DNA from: an uncultured Oscillibacter sp.
GTDB taxonomy: Bacteria > Bacillota > Clostridia > Oscillospirales > Oscillospiraceae
Assembly: GCF_910587525.1 (NCBI RefSeq)
Contig: NZ_CAJULS010000093.1
Coordinates: 1-9,505, forward strand
Length of the DNA stretch: 9,505 bases
Direction: 5' to 3'
Made by a program: the position numbers and the translations under genes. Shown here piece after piece: positions 5,728 to 9,505 of the stretch (position 1 is the stretch's first letter; every line of letters begins with the position of its first letter). The notes beneath the pieces were generated by a model. The model was not told the origin of the DNA. It saw only the letters and a program-made list of their open reading frames with translations, and searched no databases.

Positions 5728-5740
5728 TAGTCTGCTGAAA

Positions 5741-5765
5741 GGGGGGACTGCCGTCCCCCCTTTTT
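5741..5765 (+). terminator. Strong intrinsic terminator after rplA
   Basis: GGGGGGAC (5741-5748) pairs with GTCCCCCC (5753-5760) around a TGCC loop, followed directly by TTTTT (5761-5765). It separates the rpmG-to-rplA transcript from rplJL. Confidence 0.93.
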
Positions 5766-5960
5766 GTATTCCTCTTACCGGCCGTGGACTGGCGCTGCTG
5801 CCCGTTGATCTCGCCCTGGAGACCGGACAGGCGCTCAGAGAAAGGCACATCCCCGAGGTTTTCCTGAACGACCTATAAAAACGCTTCATAATGGGAAACT
5901 CCCTTTTCAGATTAGTGTTGCTGAAGGCCGCTTCGTCAAACTACTTGTCAAAATATCTAA
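5766..5960. other. Non-coding stretch with a possible gene remnant
   Basis: I see no intact gene here. Positions about 5770-5878 are GC-rich with coding-like composition and are open on both strands. The plus strand reads a 34-codon tail (LALLPVDLALETGQ and on to a TAA at about 5876-5878). The minus strand reads ENLGDVPFSERLSGLQGEI and on, interrupted upstream by an in-frame TAG. Neither has a start with a Shine-Dalgarno site. From about 5880 onward the sequence becomes AT-rich. A decayed fragment left by an insertion is possible but unproven. Confidence 0.35.
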
Positions 5961-5993
5961 AACGGGCAACCACCCGTTAATGGATGGCTGCCC
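5957..5993 (-). terminator. Terminator after the DUF6440-like gene
   Basis: On the minus strand a 12-bp stem, with two G·U wobbles, pairs 5993-5982 with 5975-5964 around a 6-base loop, followed by GTTTTAG. It sits 21 bases after the stop codon of the small minus-strand gene. Confidence 0.7.
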
Positions 5994-6014
5994 AATAAAC
6001 TGGAAGTTACAACA

Positions 6015-6176
6015 CTATTGACTTATCACTGGTTTTCCATCTTTATCAAGAAGTGGTGTAAAACCTGCTGCATTTCCATTTCTATGAAAAATATAGTTTA
6101 CGCCAGTTTGAGTATCAATCCAAATTTCAATTACATCAATAGTGCCTTGCTTATAAATTTTTTTAAAACGCTCCAT
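6015..6176 (-). CDS. Small DUF6440-like protein (53 residues)
   Basis: This complete small gene lies on the strand opposite the ribosomal protein genes. It starts at ATG 6176 with a strong GGAGG seven bases upstream and ends with TAG at 6015. The 53 residues contain an IWIDTQTGVNYIFHRNG stretch and a C-terminal GFTPLLDKDGKPVI. This pattern (D-x-x-T-G-V-N-Y, then TPLLD-x-x-G-K-P) resembles the DUF6440 family of small Clostridia proteins of unknown function. No signal peptide or membrane segment is seen. It has its own promoter (6212-6240) and terminator (5957-5993), so it is a self-contained unit. Its base composition is far more AT-rich than the flanking ribosomal genes, suggesting transfer from an AT-rich source. 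The function is unknown and the family assignment is from memory of the motif. Confidence 0.8.
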   Translation of the reverse strand: MERFKKIYKQGTIDVIEIWIDTQTGVNYIFHRNGNAAGFTPLLDKDGKPVISQ

Positions 6177-6211
6177 AAGTATTCCTCCATAAATACCGAT
6201 TTGTTGAGCCT

Positions 6212-6240
6212 ATTATAGCACTGGACTCCTGCCATTTCAA
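6212..6240 (-). promoter_or_regulatory. Promoter of the DUF6440-like gene
   Basis: On the minus strand TTGAAA (6240-6235) and a perfect TATAAT (6217-6212) are separated by 17 bases. The -10 box is 35 bases before the small gene's ATG and well placed for it. Confidence 0.75.
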
Positions 6241-6313
6241 TATGCTTTTGTGGAAACCGCCGAAGTTATATTCCAGCAACACATTTCTTAAAAGGGACAT
6301 GGGAAATTAGGGC

Positions 6314-6342
6314 TTGACTTTTTGCCAAACCCTGTATATAAT
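6314..6342 (+). promoter_or_regulatory. Consensus sigma-A promoter of rplJL
   Basis: TTGACT (6314-6319) and TATAAT (6337-6342) are separated by exactly 17 bases. This near-consensus promoter fits a very highly expressed ribosomal stalk operon. Transcription would begin near 6349, at the start of the L10 leader. Confidence 0.88.
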
Positions 6343-6349
6343 ACTTCTT

Positions 6350-6420
6350 GCGTTCCAAAGACAGCAGGTGGGCACTGCCCGTAAGTCCTGCCGAGGATGG
6401 CATATCGTGAGATTGCTGCT
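6350..6420 (+). promoter_or_regulatory. Ribosomal protein L10 leader (autoregulatory mRNA element)
   Basis: The leader has the layout known from Firmicutes L10 leaders. A stem GCAGG (6364-6368) pairs with CCTGC (6387-6391) and encloses GGGC-ACT-GCCC (6370-6380). It is followed by the conserved CCGAGGA stretch (6391-6397). AGCAG (6363-6367) can instead pair with CTGCT (6416-6420), next to the terminator stem. The L10(L12)4 complex is known to bind such leaders and lower rplJL expression. The identification rests on motif layout and position directly before rplJ. Confidence 0.82.
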
Positions 6421-6455
6421 CCGTCCGTGCGTCTTTGCGCGGACGGTTCTTTTTT
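6421..6455 (+). terminator. Attenuator hairpin in the rplJ leader
   Basis: CCGTCCG (6421-6427) pairs with CGGACGG (6440-6446), extended by three inner pairs to a 10-bp stem with a 6-base loop. It is followed by TTC and then TTTTTT (6450-6455). It lies between the L10 leader and the rplJ start, so readthrough is required for expression. This fits control by transcription attenuation in response to free L10(L12)4, as described for Bacillus subtilis rplJL. Confidence 0.8.
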
Positions 6456-6492
6456 GAACGCGCCTATGATTCCTATGGAGGTGAACACAAGA

Positions 6493-7035
6493 ATGCCTAA
6501 CGCAAAGGTCTTATCCGAAAAGCAGGCCATCGTGGCCCAGCTGACTGAGAAGATCCAGAAAGCCACCGCCGGTGTGATTGTCGACTACAAGGGTATCACC
6601 GTTGAGGAAGACACTGCGCTGCGCCGTGAGTGCCGTGAGAATGAAGTGGATTATGCGGTTGTGAAGAACACCCTGCTTCGCTTTGCTTTCAACAACACCG
6701 GCCTGAGTGATCTGGACGATCTGCTCAACGGCACCACGTCCCTGGCCCTGTGCGATGATCCCGTGGCCCCTGCCCGTGTCATGGCCGATTACGCCAAGAA
6801 ACTCAACGGAAAGTTTGAGATCAAGGGCGGCTTCATGGACGGCAAGCCCGTGGATCTGGCCACCATCAACTCTCTGGCGTCCATCCCCGCCCTGCCCGTG
6901 CTGCAGGCCCAGGTCCTGGGTACCATGCTGGCCCCCATCACCGGTCTGGCTGTCGTACTGAAGCAGATTGCCGAGAAACAGGGCGCTCCCGCTGAGGAGG
7001 CCGCTCCTGCCGAAGAGGCTCCCGCCGCCGAGTAA
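6493..7035 (+). CDS. rplJ: 50S ribosomal protein L10
   Basis: L10 anchors L7/L12 dimers to 23S rRNA to form the ribosomal stalk that recruits translation GTPases. The 180 residues include the typical N-terminal domain (KATAGVIVDYKGITVEED, then the EVDYAVVKNTLLRFA stretch), a central ALPVLQAQVLGTMLAPITGL, and a C-terminal helix. The protein ends in an Ala/Glu-rich tail made of repeated PAEEA units. ATG at 6493 follows GGAGGT with 10 bases between. The frame stays open back to 6397, but that part is the leader and terminator. It is followed by rplL after 45 bases. Confidence 0.97.
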   Translation: MPNAKVLSEKQAIVAQLTEKIQKATAGVIVDYKGITVEEDTALRRECRENEVDYAVVKNTLLRFAFNNTGLSDLDDLLNGTTSLALCDDPVAPARVMADYAKKLNGKFEIKGGFMDGKPVDLATINSLASIPALPVLQAQVLGTMLAPITGLAVVLKQIAEKQGAPAEEAAPAEEAPAAE

Positions 7036-7080
7036 GCGGCACCCACACACTTAAAAATTTACTATCAGGAGGTTCATACA

Positions 7081-7449
7081 ATGTCTGAGAAAGTTACCGC
7101 CATGATCGAAGAGATCAAGGGTCTGACCGTTCTGGAGCTCAGCGAGCTCGTCCACGCTCTGGAGGAGGAGTTCGGCGTCTCCGCCGCCGCCATGGCCGCT
7201 CCCGCCGCCGCCGCTGCCCCCGCCGCCGAGGAGAAGACCGATTTCGACGTGGTCCTGGCCGGCTTCGATGCCGCCGCCAAGATCAAGGTCATCAAGGTTG
7301 TCCGCGAGATTACCGGCCAGGGCCTGGCTGAGGCCAAGGCCACTGTCGAGGGCGCTCCCACCACTCTGAAGGAGGGCGTTTCCAAGGATGACGCCGAGGC
7401 TCTGAAGAAGCAGATCGAAGAGGCCGGCGGCAAGGTCGAGCTGAAGTAA
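7081..7449 (+). CDS. rplL: 50S ribosomal protein L7/L12
   Basis: L7/L12 is the multicopy stalk protein that binds elongation factors and stimulates GTP hydrolysis. The 122 residues show the N-terminal dimerisation domain (about 1-33, with LTVLELSELVHALEEEFGV), an Ala/Pro-rich hinge at about 35-50, and the C-terminal factor-binding domain from about 52. The latter has the conserved KIKVIKVVREITGQGLAEAK and ends in GGKVELK. AGGAGGT lies seven bases before the ATG. It is the last gene of the rplJL operon and is followed by two terminator-like hairpins. Confidence 0.98.
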   Translation: MSEKVTAMIEEIKGLTVLELSELVHALEEEFGVSAAAMAAPAAAAAPAAEEKTDFDVVLAGFDAAAKIKVIKVVREITGQGLAEAKATVEGAPTTLKEGVSKDDAEALKKQIEEAGGKVELK

Positions 7450-7468
7450 TTTCAGGCGATTTTACAAG

Positions 7469-7499
7469 TCGTTCCCCTCAGAGGGGACGAGGCATTTTT
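7469..7499 (+). terminator. First terminator-like hairpin after rplL
   Basis: CCCCT pairs with AGGGG, extended by TCGT/ACGA with one bulged T, over 7469-7490. A TTTTTC run follows four bases later. It is weaker than the next hairpin because of the gap before the T-tract, and may instead protect the rplL mRNA 3' end. Confidence 0.5.
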
Positions 7500-7510
7500 C
7501 GCAATGGAGA

Positions 7511-7539
7511 GGCCCGCGGCAAATGCCGCGGGCCTTTTT
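7511..7539 (+). terminator. Strong intrinsic terminator of rplJL
   Basis: GGCCCGCGGC (7511-7520) pairs perfectly with GCCGCGGGCC (7525-7534) around AAAT, followed directly by TTTTT. Confidence 0.95.
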
Positions 7540-7568
7540 ACTGCCTGGAGAAAAGAGAGGAATGATTT

Positions 7569-8930
7569 ATGAAACGGGAGCGTTTTCAATCAAGGCTTGG
7601 ATTCTTGCTGGTGAGCGCGGGGTGCGCCGTGGGCATCGGAAATGTGTGGAAATTCCCATATGTCACCGGTGAGAACGGCGGCGGCGTATTCGTGCTGTTC
7701 TACCTGCTGTTTCTGGTGATCATGGGCGTGCCGGTGCTGACCATGGAGCTGGCGGTGGGCCGGGCCAGCCGGAAGAGCGCCGTGCTGAGCTACAAGGCTT
7801 TGGAGCCGGAGGGCAGTAAGTGGCACGTCCACGGCTGGTTCTGTGTGGCGGGCTGCTGCCTTTTGATGATGTTTTATACCACCGTCTCCGGCTGGATGCT
7901 GGGTTACTTCTTCAAATTTGCCGCCGGGGCCTTTACAGGTCTGGAGGGAGAGGCGGTGGACAATATGTTCTTTGAGGGGATGCTGGGGAACCCGGCGGAG
8001 ATGACCATCTGGATGGTAGTTACCGTGCTGGCCGGTTTCCTGATCTGCAGCTTTGGTCTGCAAAAAGGCCTGGAGCGCATTACCAAAGTGATGATGGTGG
8101 GTCTTCTGGCCCTGATCGCCGTGCTGGCTGCCCACAGCCTGACTCTGCCGGGCGGCATGGAGGGCGTGAAGTTCTACCTTCTGCCGGATTTCCGGCAGGC
8201 TGCTGAGGTTGGCCTGGGCAGTGTGATCACTGCCGCCATGAATCAGGCTTTCTTCACCCTGAGCCTTGGTATTGCCGCCATGGAGGTCTTCGGCAGCTAT
8301 ATGAGCCGGGACCACACGCTCACCAGCGAGGCAATCCGCATCTGCTCGCTGGACACCTTTGTGGCGCTGATGGCGGGTCTCATTATTTTCCCGGCCTGCA
8401 CAGCCTTTGGCGTCCGGCCGGACAGCGGTCCATCCCTGATCTTCATCACCCTGCCCAAGGTGTTTTTGAACATGGCTGGCGGACGGCTGTGGGGAGCGCT
8501 GTTTTTCCTGTTTATGACCTTTGCCAGCTTCTCCACGGTCATCGCCGTGTTTGAGAATCTCCAGGCCAACTGCATTGATAACTTCGGCTGGAGCCGGAGG
8601 AAAGCTACCCTGATCAACTGCGTACTGATTCTCATTGCCAGCTTCCCCTGCGTCCTGGGATTCAATGTCTGGAGCGATCTCCAGATTATCGGAGGCCGGG
8701 GGGTGCTGGACAGCGAGGACTTCCTGGTGTCCAACCTGTTGCTGCCCTTGGGCTCCCTGGTGTACCTGCTGTTCTGTGTCAGCAGATGGGGGTGGGGCTA
8801 CGACAGGTATCTGGAGGAGGCCAATACCGGAGAGGGAGTTAAGATGCCCCATTGGCTGAAGCCTTACTTCCAGTATGTGCTGCCGGTTCTCATCCTGGTG
8901 ATCCTGATCCAGGGATTGATCCCCGCATAA
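7569..8930 (+). CDS. Neurotransmitter:sodium symporter family transporter (SLC6/LeuT-fold, Tyt1-like)
   Basis: This is a sodium-coupled importer, probably of an amino acid, in the cytoplasmic membrane. The 453 residues and their hydrophobic pattern fit about 11 membrane helices, the shorter bacterial form seen in Tyt1 and MhsT. Helix 1 has the family motif GCAVGIGNVWKFPY with Asn25 at the sodium site, followed by ENGGG. The unwound helix 6 is recognisable as AFFTLSLG at 227-234, and helix 8 has FASFSTVIAVFE. By eye, Asp262 sits where a helix 7 acid is thought to replace chloride in Tyt1-type carriers, predicting chloride independence. Cys19 stands where LeuT has Asn21. ATG at 7569 has GAGG eight bases upstream. 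I saw no clear promoter in the short gap after the rplL terminator, so low-level readthrough is possible. The substrate is not identifiable. Confidence 0.94.
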   Translation: MKRERFQSRLGFLLVSAGCAVGIGNVWKFPYVTGENGGGVFVLFYLLFLVIMGVPVLTMELAVGRASRKSAVLSYKALEPEGSKWHVHGWFCVAGCCLLMMFYTTVSGWMLGYFFKFAAGAFTGLEGEAVDNMFFEGMLGNPAEMTIWMVVTVLAGFLICSFGLQKGLERITKVMMVGLLALIAVLAAHSLTLPGGMEGVKFYLLPDFRQAAEVGLGSVITAAMNQAFFTLSLGIAAMEVFGSYMSRDHTLTSEAIRICSLDTFVALMAGLIIFPACTAFGVRPDSGPSLIFITLPKVFLNMAGGRLWGALFFLFMTFASFSTVIAVFENLQANCIDNFGWSRRKATLINCVLILIASFPCVLGFNVWSDLQIIGGRGVLDSEDFLVSNLLLPLGSLVYLLFCVSRWGWGYDRYLEEANTGEGVKMPHWLKPYFQYVLPVLILVILIQGLIPA

Positions 8931-8950
8931 ATGACCGCAAAAAAACTTAA

Positions 8951-8992
8951 AAAAGCACCGCTCGGCCGAAAAGGCAAAGCGGTGCTTTTTTT
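8951..8992. terminator. Bidirectional terminator between convergent transporter genes
   Basis: A 12-bp perfect stem pairs AAAAGCACCGCT (8951-8962) with AGCGGTGCTTTT (8978-8989) around a 15-base loop. The A-run on one side and T-run on the other serve both strands, ending the symporter gene and the MATE gene. Confidence 0.93.
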
Positions 8993-9000
8993 AATCCGTA

Positions 9001-9505
9001 TTATTCCCGCAGACCCATGGTCTCCCATCTGTGGCCCAGGAAGCGGGGGAGGAAAAAGGCGATGCGGAGAATCCAGTCCACAAACATGGCCATCCAGATG
9101 CCCAGCACGCCAAAGCCCAGGTGCCGGCCCAGCAGGATGCCAAAGCCCACCCGCATGGTCCACATGGATACGGTAGAGACCACCATGGTGAACCGGGTAT
9201 CTCCGGCGGCCCGAAGGGCCTGGGGCAGGGTGAAGGACAGGGGCCAGATCAAAACGCCCATGACGCCGTGCATCCACACAATCTGCCGGGCATAGCCCGC
9301 CGCCTCGTCGGACACGTTATACAGCCGCAGCAGCAGCGGCAAAGAGACGAGAGTGATGGCGATAAACACCACCATGAAGAGATAGGTGTATTTCATCAGC
9401 TTGCTGGTATAGGACCGGGCCTTTTCATAGCTGCCTGCCCCGATGCAGCGGGAGACCACCGTCACAATGGCAAGGCCCAGGGCGTTGCCCGCCACGCACT
9501 GGAAG
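9001..9505 (-). CDS. MATE family efflux transporter, C-terminal part (5' end outside window)
   Basis: This is a multidrug and toxin extrusion family exporter, driven by sodium or proton gradients. The visible 167 residues are the last part of the second six-helix lobe. They include GNALGLAIVTVVSRCIGAGSY, typical of the family's second-lobe repeat, the sequence LPQALRAAGDTRFTM, a motif common in bacterial MATE proteins, and about four further hydrophobic helices. It ends with a short cytoplasmic tail (HRWETMGLRE) and TAA at 9001-9003. The N-terminal lobe and start lie beyond the window. The substrate is unknown. It converges with the sodium symporter gene across a shared terminator. Confidence 0.92.
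   Translation of the reverse strand, partial: FQCVAGNALGLAIVTVVSRCIGAGSYEKARSYTSKLMKYTYLFMVVFIAITLVSLPLLLRLYNVSDEAAGYARQIVWMHGVMGVLIWPLSFTLPQALRAAGDTRFTMVVSTVSMWTMRVGFGILLGRHLGFGVLGIWMAMFVDWILRIAFFLPRFLGHRWETMGLRE

Noticed and set aside
4846..5889. 347-codon open frame on the minus strand across rplA
   Set aside because: It is antisense to an unmistakable L1 and part of L11. The long opening results from high GC codon bias, and the translation is low-complexity Gly/His/Leu-rich with no family features.
5893..5907. GGGA-AAC-TCCC-TTTT as a plus-strand terminator
   Set aside because: A 4-bp stem is too short to support, and no plus-strand gene precedes it after the strong terminator at 5741.
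6018..6218. 66-codon plus-strand frame
   Set aside because: It is the reverse of the DUF6440-like gene, AT-rich with no ribosome site. The minus-strand gene has a promoter, Shine-Dalgarno site and terminator.
6397..6492. N-terminal extension of L10
   Set aside because: The extension covers the L10 leader and attenuator hairpin. The normal L10 N-terminus and a Shine-Dalgarno site support 6493.
7590..8852. 420-codon open frame antisense to the sodium symporter
   Set aside because: It is a shadow of a clear SLC6-type gene. The product is Gln/His-rich with no domain and no convincing ribosome site.

Overview
The window is GC-rich and looks like the chromosome of a Gram-positive Clostridia bacterium, most likely an Oscillospiraceae-type gut commensal. 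This rests on strong AGGAGG-type Shine-Dalgarno sites, sigma-A promoters, a Zn-ribbon L33 (rpmG) placed before secE, a Firmicutes-style L10 leader, and a DUF6440-like small protein. The taxonomic placement is inference; no 16S gene is present.

Layout. Positions 1-1276 (minus) hold the N-terminal 425 residues of a methyl-accepting chemotaxis protein, with its own promoter. Positions 1524-3165 (minus) form a compact three-gene operon: a VanX-like D-Ala-D-Ala dipeptidase lipoprotein, ruvX, and an unrecognised 154-residue protein. Its promoter is near 3206-3234 and a hairpin at 1445-1491 probably ends it. A divergent promoter at 3283-3311 starts the transcription/translation cluster rpmG-secE-nusG-rplK-rplA on the plus strand, closed by a strong terminator at 5741-5765. 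The rplJ-rplL pair follows at 6493-7449 with its own consensus promoter, an L10-type leader with a terminator hairpin, and a strong terminator after rplL. Between rplA and rplJ lies an atypical AT-rich stretch carrying a 53-residue DUF6440-like gene on the minus strand with its own promoter and terminator. Next to it is a GC-rich piece that may be a gene remnant. Positions 7569-8930 encode a bacterial neurotransmitter:sodium symporter, convergent across a bidirectional terminator with the C-terminal part of a MATE exporter (9001-9505, minus).

How the genes work together. SecE (translocon), NusG (elongation factor) and ribosomal proteins L33, L11, L1, L10 and L7/L12 form the familiar stalk and L1-arm locus. 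Three RNA elements fit feedback control by ribosomal proteins. L1-site-like structures precede both rplK and rplA and share the string AGTGGGAGG, and an L10 leader with a terminator precedes rplJ. rplK and rplA use the non-ATG starts GTG and TTG behind strong Shine-Dalgarno sites.

I found no CRISPR array, insertion sequence, tRNA, rRNA or obvious defence system. Most of the window is core chromosome. The points most worth a second look are the duplicated L1-like sites, the small-gene insertion splitting the ribosomal protein cluster, the rpmG leader hairpin, and the unknown gene coupled to ruvX.
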